A stretch of 64,000 nt of DNA from Alteriqipengyuania bathyomarina_B (GCF_038594605.1 NZ_JBCFZM010000002.1:744001-808000), one strand, 5' to 3'. Positions 40,461-49,543 are shown, counted from the first letter of the stretch. Notes: a model not told the origin generated them from the letters alone. Program-made: numbers and translations.

Positions 40461-41750
40461 ATGAGTTTTCCCTGGGCCAAGGAATATACCCCGGCGAGCG
40501 GGTTCACCAAGTGGGTCGACGAGAAGCTGCCCCTGCCGCGCTTCGTCTACAACGCTGTGGGTGCGGGCTACCCCGTGCCGCGCAACCTCAATTACATGTG
40601 GAATTTCGGCGTGCTCGCGGGGTTCTGCCTCGTGCTGCAGATCGTCACCGGCGTCGTGCTGGCGATGCATTATGCCGCCAACGCGCAGGTCGCTTTCGGC
40701 ACGGTCGAGCACATCATGCGCGACGTGAACTGGGGCTGGATGATGCGCTACATGCACGCCAACGGCGCCAGCTTTTTCTTCCTCGTGCTGTACATGCACA
40801 TCTTCCGCGGTTTCTTCTATTCATCCTACAAGGCCCCGCGCGAGATGATCTGGCTGCTGGGCGTGGTGATCTTCCTGCTCGCCATGGCGACTGCCTTCAT
40901 GGGTTACGTGCTGCCCTGGGGTCAGATGAGCTTCTGGGGTGCCAAGGTTATCACCGGGCTGTTTTCCGCCATTCCGCTGGTCGGCGAGCCGATCCAGGTC
41001 TGGCTCCTGGGCGGCTTCGCGCCTGACAATGCCGCGCTCAACCGCTTCTTCAGCTTGCACTTCCTGCTGCCCTTCGTGATCGCGGGTGTCGTGATCCTGC
41101 ACATCTGGGCGCTGCATATCCCCGGGTCTTCCAACCCGACCGGCGTCGAAGTGAAGAGCGAGAGCGACACCGTGCCGTTCCACCCGTATTACACGGCGAA
41201 GGACGGCTTCGGACTGGGCATTTTCCTGCTGCTGTACTGTGCCTTCGTGTTCTTCATGCCGAACATGCTGGGCCACCCTGACAACTACATCGAAGCCAAC
41301 CCGCTTTCGACGCCCGCACACATCGTGCCCGAATGGTATTTCTACCCGTTCTACGCGATCCTGCGTGCGTTCACCTTCGACTTCGTCCTCGAAGCGAAGC
41401 TGTGGGGCGTGCTCGCGATGTTCAGCTCGATCCTGCTGTGGTTCCTGCTGCCCTGGCTCGATCGTTCGAAGGTGCGCAGTGGCCACTATCGCCCGCTGTT
41501 CCGCATCTTCTTCTGGATCTTCATGGCCGATCTCGCGATCCTGTTCTATCTCGGTGGGGCCCCTGCCGAAGAGCCCTACGTGATGTTCAGTCAGCTCGCG
41601 ACGGCATACTACTTCCTGCACTTCCTCGTGATCCTGCCGGTGGTCTCCTCGATCGAGAAGCCCAAGCCGTTGCCGTTCTCGATTACCGAGGCGGTACTCA
41701 AATCGGACAAGCAGGCCGTGCTGGGCGAAAACACCCAGCCCGCCACCTGA
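40461..41750 (+). CDS. petB: cytochrome b subunit of the bc1 complex
   Basis: 429-residue integral membrane protein binding two b haems and forming the quinol sites. Helices run from about 50 to 400. The haem-ligand histidines occur in the second and fourth helices (MHYAANAQ ... MHANGASFFF, and LHFLLPFVIAGVVILHIWALH). The Qo-site PEWYF motif is at about 291 in VPEWYFYPFYAILRA. It carries the full-length cytochrome b (not split b6/IV). Transcribed with petA and petC. Confidence 0.96.
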   Translation: MSFPWAKEYTPASGFTKWVDEKLPLPRFVYNAVGAGYPVPRNLNYMWNFGVLAGFCLVLQIVTGVVLAMHYAANAQVAFGTVEHIMRDVNWGWMMRYMHANGASFFFLVLYMHIFRGFFYSSYKAPREMIWLLGVVIFLLAMATAFMGYVLPWGQMSFWGAKVITGLFSAIPLVGEPIQVWLLGGFAPDNAALNRFFSLHFLLPFVIAGVVILHIWALHIPGSSNPTGVEVKSESDTVPFHPYYTAKDGFGLGIFLLLYCAFVFFMPNMLGHPDNYIEANPLSTPAHIVPEWYFYPFYAILRAFTFDFVLEAKLWGVLAMFSSILLWFLLPWLDRSKVRSGHYRPLFRIFFWIFMADLAILFYLGGAPAEEPYVMFSQLATAYYFLHFLVILPVVSSIEKPKPLPFSITEAVLKSDKQAVLGENTQPAT

Positions 41751-41778
41751 GACGACGGATAAAAGTTAAGGACACCCG

Positions 41779-42648
41779 ATGATCCGCATTCTTGCAGCCT
41801 TGGCCGGACTCGTCTTCGCAGGCGTCGCTCTGATCTCGTTCGTTAGCGGCGCGATCACCTTCTTCAATGAAGAGCCGATCCACTCGGCCGAACACGAGTT
41901 CCACGCCCATCCCCATGCGCCCGAGGGCGGCTTCCAGTTCGACGGCCCGTTGGGCACGTGGGACCGGGTCCAGCTGCAGCGCGGCCTGAAGGTCTATGAC
42001 GAGGTTTGCTCGGCCTGCCACAGCCTCAAATTTGTCGCCTTCCGCGATCTTCAGGATCTCGGCCTGAGCGAAGGCCAGATCAAGGCCTACGCTGCAACCA
42101 AGCAGGTGCCCGGGATCGACCCGAATACCGGCGAGGCAATCATGCGTCCGGGCGAGCCGACCGACTATTTCCCCTCGCCCTACCCCAACGCGGTGGCCGC
42201 CGCGGCTGCGAACAATAACGCGATTCCGCCCGATCTTTCGCTGATGACCAAGGCGCGTCACAACGGCAGCGACTACGTCTATTCGCTGCTGACGGGTTAC
42301 GCCGATCCCGCCACCTACGAGCATGATGGCAAGCGTCTGATGGAAGAGTTCCCCGAGTTCGAAACTCCGCTCGGCCTCTATTTCAATCCGTACTTCGCGA
42401 ACCTCAACCTTGCGATGGCGCCCCCGCTCGGTGTCGATGGGCAGGTGACCTTCGATGATGGCACCGAAGCCACCGTGTCGCAGATGTCGAAAGACGTCGC
42501 CGCCTTCCTGACCTGGACGGCGGAACCCAAGCTGGTCGAGCGCAAGAAGACCGGCTGGGCGGTGATGATCTTCCTGCTGTTCGCGACCGTGCTGGCCTAT
42601 TTCGCCAAGCGCCAGATCTGGTCGAGCGTGAAGCCGAAGAAGGCCTGA
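41779..42648 (+). CDS. petC: cytochrome c1 subunit of the bc1 complex
   Basis: 289 residues. An N-terminal segment (MIRILAALAGLVFAGVALIS) is a signal peptide or anchor. The haem-attachment motif CSACH is at 77-81, and the axial methionine probably lies in the NLNLAMAPPL segment near residue 213. A C-terminal helix (WAVMIFLLFATVLAYF) anchors the protein. The stop is followed after 47 bases by apt, whose start region is unusually structured. Confidence 0.95.
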   Translation: MIRILAALAGLVFAGVALISFVSGAITFFNEEPIHSAEHEFHAHPHAPEGGFQFDGPLGTWDRVQLQRGLKVYDEVCSACHSLKFVAFRDLQDLGLSEGQIKAYAATKQVPGIDPNTGEAIMRPGEPTDYFPSPYPNAVAAAAANNNAIPPDLSLMTKARHNGSDYVYSLLTGYADPATYEHDGKRLMEEFPEFETPLGLYFNPYFANLNLAMAPPLGVDGQVTFDDGTEATVSQMSKDVAAFLTWTAEPKLVERKKTGWAVMIFLLFATVLAYFAKRQIWSSVKPKKA

Positions 42649-42671
42649 TCCGATCGCAATCGGAGAACCCG

Positions 42672-42720
42672 CGAATGCTGGCGCACTGCTCGATATGGAG
42701 CAGTTGCGCGCCAGCATTCG
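42672..42720 (+). promoter_or_regulatory. 20-bp hairpin enclosing the apt start codon
   Basis: CGAATGCTGGCGC (42672-42684) pairs perfectly with GCGCCAGCATTCG (42708-42720). The adjacent ACTGCTC (42685-42691) pairs with GAGCAGT (42698-42704). A three-base bulge (42705-42707) lies in the right arm. The six-base loop 42692-42697 contains the apt ATG (42695-42697). In mRNA this would hold the start codon in the loop of a very stable stem and hide nearby bases. It is likely a translational control or processing element. Confidence 0.65.
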
Positions 42721-43225
42721 GACCGTGCCGGATTTCCCCAAGCCCGGCATCCAGTTCCGCGACATAACCACACTGCTGGCAGACCCGGCGGCGCTGAGCA
42801 CCAGTGTCTCCCTGCTCGCCGATCACGTGCGCGCCTCTGGCGCAGACGCGGTTGCGGGGATGGAGGCGCGGGGTTTCATTTTCGGCGCGGCGGTCGCGAT
42901 TCGCGCGGGGCTGGGCTTCGTTCCTATCCGCAAGCCGGGCAAATTGCCGGTCGAAACCGTAGGGGTCGAGTACGATCTCGAATACGGAACCGACCGGCTG
43001 GAGCTGGATCCGAGCGGCCTCCGGGACGGGATGCGGGTCGCGCTGGTCGACGATCTGATCGCCACCGGCGGCACCGCGCTGGCCGCCGCAAAGCTCGTTC
43101 AGCAATGCAGTTGCGAAGTTTCGACAGCCGCCTTCGTGATCGACCTGCCCGATCTGGGTGGCGCGGATCGACTGCGCGGGTCGGGCATCGATGTGAAGAC
43201 GCTGGTTTCCTTCGAAGGCGACTGA
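42695..43225 (+). CDS. apt: adenine phosphoribosyltransferase
   Basis: Salvages adenine to AMP with PRPP. 176 residues starting MEQLRASIRTVPDFPKPG, the normal APT N-terminus. The PRPP-binding motif VALVDDLIATGGTA is near 112-125, and GMEARGFIFGAAVA is the preceding substrate block. The only purine-rich ribosome-binding candidate (GGAGAA, 42662-42667) is about 27 bases from the ATG, too far for normal initiation. The ATG itself lies in a hairpin loop. The gene follows petC in the same direction. Confidence 0.94.
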   Translation: MEQLRASIRTVPDFPKPGIQFRDITTLLADPAALSTSVSLLADHVRASGADAVAGMEARGFIFGAAVAIRAGLGFVPIRKPGKLPVETVGVEYDLEYGTDRLELDPSGLRDGMRVALVDDLIATGGTALAAAKLVQQCSCEVSTAAFVIDLPDLGGADRLRGSGIDVKTLVSFEGD

Positions 43226-43339
43226 CCGAAGGGGCTTGAGCGAAAAGTCGGGGGCAAAAGTCCTTGGCACCCGGGGAGAACCGGAACACAATCGCTCAAC
43301 CTGCCGTTGAAGGCAGGTCGAAGGGGGGCTGAAAGCACC

Positions 43340-45196
43340 ATGGAATCGTCAGCACTCGTGATCGCCGCGATCGGCGCGCTGGGTATCGGCGCGCAGTGGA
43401 TTGCGTGGCGGACCGGGTGGCCGGCGATCGTATTGATGCTCGCCGCCGGGTTCCTTGCAGGCCCCGTGCTGGGGCTGTTCGATCCGGAGGAGACCTTCGG
43501 ATCGCTGCTGGAACCGATGATCGGTATCGGCGTGGCGCTGATCCTCTTCGAAGGCGGCCTGAGCCTGGATTTCCGCGAATTGCGCCATTCGGGCAGTGCG
43601 GTCTGGCGCCTCGCGACGATCGGGGTGATCGTGGGCTGGGCGCTGGGCGCGATCTCTGGCTACTACGTCGCCGGCATTGTCTGGCCGGTCGCGATCCTGT
43701 TTGGCGGGATCCTGGTGGTGACCGGACCGACGGTGGTCCTGCCACTCCTGCGGCAATCATCGGTGCAGACGCGACCCGCCTCGATCCTCAAGTGGGAAGC
43801 GATCGTCAATGACCCGACCGGCGCGCTCGCTGCAGTGATCGCCTACGAATACTTCCGCAAGGTGGCCGAACAACCGGGCGCGTCACTGTTCGAGGTCGTT
43901 CCGCCGCTGATCTTCGCCGCAGTTATCTCGGGCCTCATCGGCTACGCGGCGGCGTGGCTCATTTCCTACCTCTTCCCGCGCGGTGCGGTGCCTGAATACC
44001 TCAAGGTGCCGGTGCTGTTCTCGATGGTCATCGCGGTGTTCGTGCTGTGCAACATGATCGAGCACGAAGCCGGACTGGTCGCCGTGACCGTGATGGGTGT
44101 CGCGCTCGCGAACATGGACGTCTCCTCGCTGCGGAGCATCCATCCGTTCAAGGAGAACATCGCGGTCCTGCTCGTATCGGGCATCTTCATCCTCCTGTCC
44201 GCCTCGCTCAGCTGGGACGACCTGCAATATCTCAACTGGCGGTTCGGCGCCTTCCTCGTGGTGCTGCTGTTCTTCGTGCGGCCCGCTACCGTCCTCATCA
44301 GCCTGCTCGGCAGCCCGATCCCGTGGAACGAGCGCCTGTTTCTCGCCTGGATTGCACCGCGCGGGATCGTCCTGGTCGCGATCTCCGGTCTGTTCGCCCT
44401 GCGTCTGAACGAGCTGGGATACGGCGACGGCAACGTGCTGATCGGCTTGAGCTTCGCGGTCGTTGTTTCGACAATCGTGGCGCACGGCTTCACGGTCAAT
44501 CTGGTGGCCAAGCTCCTCAAGGTCCGCGGGACCAGCCGCCCCGGTCTGCTGATTGCGGGCAGCACGGCGTGGACCATCGCCCTCGCCAAGCAGATGCATG
44601 CGCTCAAGACGCCCGTCATGATCGTCGATTCGAGCTGGCAGCGCCTTGCGGCCGCCCGGCGCGAGGGCCTGCCGTTCTATCATGGCGAGATTCTGAACGA
44701 AGCCACCGAGCACAATCTCGATCTCAACCCCTATCAGGTGCTGGTCGCTGCGACCGAGAACGAGGCCTATAATGCGCTCGTCTGCAACGAATTCGCGCAC
44801 GAAATCGGGCGTGACAGCGTGTATCAGCTCGGCGAAGCGTCGGACCACGATCGCAGAGCCCTGCCGGACTCGCTGCGTGGTCGCGCGCTGTTCGCCTCCG
44901 GTTTCGGCGTCTCCGAGGTCGAGCAGCGGCAGCAGGAAGGCTGGACCTTCCGCCGCACCAAGCTGACCGAGGAATTCACGATCGACGACGCGCGCGAGAA
45001 GCTGGGCGACAAGGCCCAGATGCTCCTGCTGCTGCGCGAAAACGGCAATATGCGGTTCTTCACCCATGCCGCGAAGCCCGAGCCGCGCGCAGGCGACATC
45101 GTCATCACCTATTCCCCGCAACATCTTAAGAGAGCCGAAGCCGAATCTGCCAAGCGGGAGGCCGGATCCGGCGCCGGGAAGCCAAAACCCGCATGA
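43340..45196 (+). CDS. CPA1-type cation/proton antiporter with RCK-N domain
   Basis: 618 residues from ATG 43340, preceded by AAGGGGGG. About twelve membrane helices occupy residues 1-400. GLSLDFRELRHSG and KWEAIVNDPTGALAAVIAYE (with the antiporter's conserved NDPTG) are NhaP-like motifs. The C-terminal 200 residues start with a Rossmann-like RCK/TrkA-N fold (GLLIAGSTAWTIALAKQMHAL) that usually regulates the channel with a nucleotide. It likely exchanges Na+ or K+ for H+. The frame extends to 43307, but that start lacks a ribosome site. Confidence 0.88.
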   Translation: MESSALVIAAIGALGIGAQWIAWRTGWPAIVLMLAAGFLAGPVLGLFDPEETFGSLLEPMIGIGVALILFEGGLSLDFRELRHSGSAVWRLATIGVIVGWALGAISGYYVAGIVWPVAILFGGILVVTGPTVVLPLLRQSSVQTRPASILKWEAIVNDPTGALAAVIAYEYFRKVAEQPGASLFEVVPPLIFAAVISGLIGYAAAWLISYLFPRGAVPEYLKVPVLFSMVIAVFVLCNMIEHEAGLVAVTVMGVALANMDVSSLRSIHPFKENIAVLLVSGIFILLSASLSWDDLQYLNWRFGAFLVVLLFFVRPATVLISLLGSPIPWNERLFLAWIAPRGIVLVAISGLFALRLNELGYGDGNVLIGLSFAVVVSTIVAHGFTVNLVAKLLKVRGTSRPGLLIAGSTAWTIALAKQMHALKTPVMIVDSSWQRLAAARREGLPFYHGEILNEATEHNLDLNPYQVLVAATENEAYNALVCNEFAHEIGRDSVYQLGEASDHDRRALPDSLRGRALFASGFGVSEVEQRQQEGWTFRRTKLTEEFTIDDAREKLGDKAQMLLLLRENGNMRFFTHAAKPEPRAGDIVITYSPQHLKRAEAESAKREAGSGAGKPKPA

Positions 45197-45221
45197 TATG
45201 GGAATCGAAGGAGAGGTGGCC

Positions 45222-45845
45222 ATGCGTGGCCCGATAATTTTGATCGCGCTGAGTGCGCTTGTGATGGCTTGCGACAACGAGGAGCCCGCTCCCGCGCCCG
45301 AGCCGACACCGACCGAAACCGAAGCGCCTGACAGTCAGGAGCAGACATCGATCATCCGCCCGGAGATGGATGTCGAGCGTGCCCCGATTCCGCTGGAACC
45401 CTTACGGGTCACGGTTCCCTTTGCAGAGGGCGGATCGGACATCGACGATGCGGCGCTTGCCGAGCTGCGCGGCCTTCTGGAATCCGACCAGTGGAAGCAG
45501 GTCGAGCGGGTCATTCTGCGCGGCCATAGCGATGCCGCCGGACGCGACGCGGTCAACATGCGGATTTCCGAAGAGCGGGCGCAGGCCGTCGCGGACTGGT
45601 TGATGGAGCGCGGGCTGGAGGAAGACGAGATCAAGGTGATCGCCTTCGGTGCTCAGAACCCGATCCAGCCAAACCTGCTGCCTAACGGCGAACCGAACGA
45701 GCGCGGTCGGTCTGCCAACCGCCGGGTCGAGGTTACGATCCTCGTTCCCGAAGGCGCGACGATTCCCGATCCCGGCCCGACCGCGACGCCCACACCCAGC
45801 GGCCCTCCGACGGCCGCCTCCAACAGCGAAAGGCCCGCGCAATAG
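45222..45845 (+). CDS. OmpA-family lipoprotein
   Basis: 207 residues from ATG 45222, chosen because AAGGAGAGG lies at 45208-45216. The signal sequence ends with a lipobox (LSALVMAC), giving an N-acylated cysteine. A Pro/Glu/Thr-rich linker leads to a peptidoglycan-binding OmpA-C domain (VILRGHSDAAGRDAVN, MRISEERAQAVADWLM, GRSANRRVEV). A Pro/Thr-rich tail follows. It likely tethers the outer membrane to the wall. It precedes tRNA-Gly. Confidence 0.86.
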   Translation: MRGPIILIALSALVMACDNEEPAPAPEPTPTETEAPDSQEQTSIIRPEMDVERAPIPLEPLRVTVPFAEGGSDIDDAALAELRGLLESDQWKQVERVILRGHSDAAGRDAVNMRISEERAQAVADWLMERGLEEDEIKVIAFGAQNPIQPNLLPNGEPNERGRSANRRVEVTILVPEGATIPDPGPTATPTPSGPPTAASNSERPAQ

Positions 45846-45925
45846 GCTAGCGGGCCGGTTTCAATTCGGATCGCGGAAGCGATTGACGCACGCCGCCCTG
45901 CGATGGCAAAGGCAGTGCCCGGAGC

Positions 45926-45999
45926 GCGGGTATAGCATAGTGGTAATGCTCCAGCCTTCCAAGCTGGCTAGAGGGGTTCGATTCCCCTTACCCGCTCCA
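45926..45999 (+). tRNA. tRNA-Gly (anticodon TCC)
   Basis: 74-base cloverleaf including encoded CCA. Acceptor GCGGGTA (45926-45932) pairs with TACCCGC (45989-45995). Anticodon stem CCAGC/GCTGG holds the loop CTTCCAA, anticodon TCC (reads GGA/GGG). D-arm GCAT-AGTGGTA-ATGC and T-arm AGGGG-TTCGATT-CCCCT are complete. Confidence 0.97.
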
Positions 46000-46031
46000 C
46001 ACTACCTCAATAAGCCGAGGTCCCGAGAACC

Positions 46032-46892
46032 TCACGCTGCGCCGACCGCCATGTTGTCGATCAGGCGCGTGCCACCAATATGCGCCGCGACCAGCAGCCG
46101 TGCGGGCGCATTGTCGACGGCATCGATCCGTCGCAGCGATGCCGCATCGGCCAGCGCCGCATAATCGACCTTCGAGAATCCACCTTCGCGCAAGGCCGTC
46201 TCCAGCGCCTCGAGCGCTCGATCGACCGGCGTCCCGCTTTCGATTCTGGCGATGGCGTCGCGCATCGCTGCGGGCAGCGCGGCGGCCTGCGCGCGCTGCC
46301 GATCGTCCAGATACCGGTTGCGGCTCGACAGTGCGAGCCCGTCCGCCTCACGCACGGTCGGCACGCCCAGTATCGCGCCGACGGCCGGATGTGTGAGATC
46401 GAGATCGCGTGCCATCGTCCGGATCACGGCCAGCTGCTGCCAATCCTTCTCGCCGAACAGCGCAAGGTCGGGCTTCACCTGGTTGAACAGCTTGCACACC
46501 ACTGTCGCTACGCCTGCAAAATGTCCGGGACGGCTGCTGCCGCAGAAATCCTCGCTGACACCGTCCACCGCAATGCTCGTTGCGAAACCGTCGGGATACA
46601 TGGTCGCGGCGTCGGGCGCCCACAGCGCATCGACGCCCTCGGCTTCCAGCAGGCGCGAATCCGCCTCCAGCGTTCGCGGATAGGCATCGAGATCCTCGTT
46701 CGGACCGAATTGGGTCGGATTGACGAAGATCGAAACCACCACCCGATCCGCCTTGTCGCGCGCGGCGCGGACCAGCGTCAGGTGTCCTTCGTGCAGCGCG
46801 CCCATCGTGGGAACGAGCGCGATCGACTCGCCAGAACCGCGCCATTGGGCGACGCAGCTTCGCAGGTGATCGAGCCGGTGAATCGATTGCAT
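46032..46892 (-). CDS. panC: pantothenate synthetase
   Basis: Joins pantoate and beta-alanine with ATP. 286 residues. VPTMGALHEGHLTLV near 27-41 carries the HIGH-type nucleotide loop. SIFVNPTQFGPNEDL, FGEKDWQQLAV and SSRNRYLD are the other conserved blocks. It diverges from mipZ across about 100 bases in which GATTGC or its complement occurs three times (and once more at the start of panC). Confidence 0.96.
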   Translation of the reverse strand: MQSIHRLDHLRSCVAQWRGSGESIALVPTMGALHEGHLTLVRAARDKADRVVVSIFVNPTQFGPNEDLDAYPRTLEADSRLLEAEGVDALWAPDAATMYPDGFATSIAVDGVSEDFCGSSRPGHFAGVATVVCKLFNQVKPDLALFGEKDWQQLAVIRTMARDLDLTHPAVGAILGVPTVREADGLALSSRNRYLDDRQRAQAAALPAAMRDAIARIESGTPVDRALEALETALREGGFSKVDYAALADAASLRRIDAVDNAPARLLVAAHIGGTRLIDNMAVGAA

Positions 46893-46991
46893 GGGTCAGG
46901 CCCCTCCGATAGATGATTGCTAACCGCCTAGCGACCACCGGGCCGCTTTCGCAATCAGTCCGTTCGCAATCGTAAAAAGGATCGCCACCTC

Positions 46992-47804
46992 GTGACAGGC
47001 CGCCGCACCCACCGGATCGTGTTCGCTAACGAAAAGGGAGGGACGGGCAAATCGACCACTGCGGTGCATGTCGCGGTGGCGCTTGCCTATCAGGGTGCGA
47101 AGGTGGTCGCGATCGACCTCGATCATCGGCAGCGCACGATGCACCGCTATTTCGAGAACCGCGACGAAACCGCAAAACGCCGGTCGATCACGTTGCCGAC
47201 CGCACGCTGCGAAGTGTTTTCGGACGGCGACGAGGCGGCGCTGGAAGAGCGCGCGCGCGAACTGGCCGACGGTGCCGATTTCCTGCTGTTTGACACACCC
47301 GGTCGTGACGACCCGCTGGCGCGGCATGTGGCGAAGGAAGCCGACACGCTGGTCACCCCATTGAACGACAGCTTCGTCGATTTCGACCTCATCGGGCAGG
47401 TCGATGCGGAGAGTTTCAAGGTCCGCCGGCTGAGCTTCTATGCAGAAGCGATCTGGGAGGCGCGGCTCGCACGCAGCAAGACCGCGATCGAGCAGGATCG
47501 CCCGCAGATGGACTGGGTGGTCGTGCGCAATCGTACCGGCCACACCGAAGCGCGCAACATGGTCCGGATCGAGCGCGCATTGTCCGAACTGAGCAAGCGG
47601 GTGGGCTTTCGCGTCTCTTCCGGCCTTTCCGAACGCGTGATCTACCGCGAGCTGTTCCCCTCCGGCCTGACCTTGCTCGACAAGGGTTATCTGGGCGATC
47701 TCGGCACCAGCCATCTGGTCGCGCGGCAGGAACTGCGCGAACTGGTGCACAACCTTCGCCTGCCCATGCCCGAAGGCGCGAACCGCGCGCTCAAAGCAGC
47801 ATGA
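46992..47804 (+). CDS. mipZ: division-site positioning ATPase MipZ
   Basis: ParA/MinD-like ATPase of 270 residues from GTG 46992. In Caulobacter it forms bipolar gradients from ParB at the origin and inhibits FtsZ away from midcell. NEKGGTGKST at about 13-22 is the deviant Walker A. VVAIDLDHRQRTMHRYFENR, TPLNDSFVDFDLIGQVD, MDWVVVRNRTGHTEARN, and ERVIYRELFPSGLTLLD are all MipZ-specific rather than generic ParA. In several alphaproteobacteria it sits beside panC, as here. Its stop overlaps the J-domain gene. Confidence 0.92.
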   Translation: MTGRRTHRIVFANEKGGTGKSTTAVHVAVALAYQGAKVVAIDLDHRQRTMHRYFENRDETAKRRSITLPTARCEVFSDGDEAALEERARELADGADFLLFDTPGRDDPLARHVAKEADTLVTPLNDSFVDFDLIGQVDAESFKVRRLSFYAEAIWEARLARSKTAIEQDRPQMDWVVVRNRTGHTEARNMVRIERALSELSKRVGFRVSSGLSERVIYRELFPSGLTLLDKGYLGDLGTSHLVARQELRELVHNLRLPMPEGANRALKAA

Positions 47805-48097
47805 TCAAGTTCCTCGTCCTCGCCGCAGTGCTCAGCGTGATCTGCCGCTGGGCGCTCGGACGTTGGCCGTGGGATTTCCTCAAGTCCAAGCCCACAAGAG
47901 GGCAGTCCGTGTTCCGCGCCCGCAAGGTGCTGGGCGTTTCCGCGCAGGCCAGCCATGCGCAGATCGTCGAGGCGCACAAGCGGCTGGTTCGCCAGGTCCA
48001 TCCCGACAAGGGGGGGACGAGCGCGCAGGTGCACGAGGCCAACGCCGCGCGCGATATCCTAATCGATCACCTTCCGGAAAGTGAGAAACCCTCATGA
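47801..48097 (+). CDS. membrane-anchored short J-domain protein (Tim14/Pam18-like)
   Basis: 98-residue protein: one N-terminal membrane helix (FLVLAAVLSVICRWALG), a short linker and a C-terminal J domain. The J domain's HPD tripeptide is at 67-69 in RQVHPDKGG. ARKVLGVSAQASHAQIVEAH is the preceding helix. This layout matches mitochondrial Pam18/Tim14, the co-chaperone of the import motor. In bacteria it would recruit DnaK to the membrane. It overlaps mipZ upstream and the phosphomannomutase gene downstream (ATGA-type overlaps). Confidence 0.86.
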   Translation: MIKFLVLAAVLSVICRWALGRWPWDFLKSKPTRGQSVFRARKVLGVSAQASHAQIVEAHKRLVRQVHPDKGGTSAQVHEANAARDILIDHLPESEKPS

Positions 48098-49497
48098 GTC
48101 ACAGCTTCGACCCGACCATCCTGCGCGAATACGACATTCGCGGAATCATCGGCGAAACGCTGGAGGCGGACGACGCGCGCGCGATCGGGCGCAGCTTCGG
48201 CACGCTGTTGAAGCGGGCGGGCGGGTCATGCGTCGCGGTCGGCTATGACGGTCGCCAGAGCTCTCCGATGCTCGAACATGCGCTGGTCGAGGGCCTGACC
48301 GCGAGCGGGTGCGACGTGGTGCGGATCGGCATGGGCGCGACGCCGATGCTCTATTACGCAGAAGCCTCAGCGCAGGATGTGGATGGCGGCATCCAGATAA
48401 CCGGCAGCCATAATCCCCCCAACTACAATGGCTTCAAGATGGTGTTTCAGAGCCGGCCGTTTTTCGGGGAAGACATCCAGCGGCTCGGCAAGATCGCCTC
48501 TGCCGGCGACTGGGATGACGGGACCGGAACAGTGACCGACAGGCCGCTGCTCGATGCCTATGTCGAGCGGCTGCTGGAAGGGATCGACGGTATCGATGCC
48601 GCCGCCCTGGCCAACCTCAAGATCGGCTGGGACGCGGGCAATGGATCGTCCGGCCCCGCGCTCGAAAAGCTGGTCGCTCGGCTCCCGGGGGAGCATCATG
48701 TCCTTTACGCAGATGTCGATGGCACGTTTCCCAATCATCATCCCGATCCGACGGTGGAAGCGAATCTCGCCGATCTGCGGACGCTGGTCGCCGACAACAA
48801 CCTCGATTTCGGTGTCGCATTCGACGGCGATGGCGACCGGATCGGGGCGATCGACGGCAAAGGCCGTGTCATCTGGGGCGACCAGCTGCTGATGATCTAT
48901 GCGCAGGATCTGCTGCAGCGGCGCGCCGGGGCCACGATTATCGCGGATGTAAAGGCCAGTCGCGCGCTGTTCGATCATATCGCAGCGCATGGCGGCAAGC
49001 CGGTGATGTGGAAGACCGGCCATTCGCTGATTAAGTCCAAAATGAAGGAAACTGGCGCGCCGCTCGCAGGGGAGATGAGCGGCCACGTGTTTTTCGCCGA
49101 CACCTATTACGGTTACGATGACGCGCTCTATGCCGCCGTCCGTCTGATCGCGGCGAGTGCGCGGCTGGGCCAGTCGGTCACGCAGCTGCGCGATGCCATG
49201 CCCGCAATGGTCAACACGCCCGAAATGCGTTTCCAAGTCGATGAATCGCGCAAGTTTGCCGCGATCGACGAGGTCAAGGCACGGCTGGCGGACAGTCCGG
49301 ACGAGGTCGACGGGACCGATGGTGTTCGCGTCACCAATGCCGATGGCTGGTGGCTGCTGCGCGCCTCGAACACGCAGGACGTGCTGGTCGCGCGCGCCGA
49401 GAGCGAAAGCGAGGAAGGGCTGGCCCGGCTGATGGAGCAGATCGACGCGCAACTCGCGGCCTCGGGGCTGGAGCGCGGGGCGCAGGCCGGCCACTGA
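48094..49497 (+). CDS. phosphomannomutase / phosphoglucomutase
   Basis: 467-residue alpha-D-phosphohexomutase making hexose-1-phosphates for polysaccharide precursors. The catalytic serine is Ser105 in QITGSHNPPN. The metal loop DGDGDRIG is near 246 and the sugar-binding loop GEMSGHVFF near 327. The C-terminal phosphate-binding RASNTQD motif (LLRASNTQDVLVA) is present. It matches the sphingomonad ManB/PgmG type. It starts inside the J-domain gene's end. Confidence 0.91.
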   Translation: MSHSFDPTILREYDIRGIIGETLEADDARAIGRSFGTLLKRAGGSCVAVGYDGRQSSPMLEHALVEGLTASGCDVVRIGMGATPMLYYAEASAQDVDGGIQITGSHNPPNYNGFKMVFQSRPFFGEDIQRLGKIASAGDWDDGTGTVTDRPLLDAYVERLLEGIDGIDAAALANLKIGWDAGNGSSGPALEKLVARLPGEHHVLYADVDGTFPNHHPDPTVEANLADLRTLVADNNLDFGVAFDGDGDRIGAIDGKGRVIWGDQLLMIYAQDLLQRRAGATIIADVKASRALFDHIAAHGGKPVMWKTGHSLIKSKMKETGAPLAGEMSGHVFFADTYYGYDDALYAAVRLIAASARLGQSVTQLRDAMPAMVNTPEMRFQVDESRKFAAIDEVKARLADSPDEVDGTDGVRVTNADGWWLLRASNTQDVLVARAESESEEGLARLMEQIDAQLAASGLERGAQAGH

Positions 49498-49543
49498 CCG
49501 GCGCTTGCCAACGAAGTTCACGGGACGAATTGGGGGAATGGCG

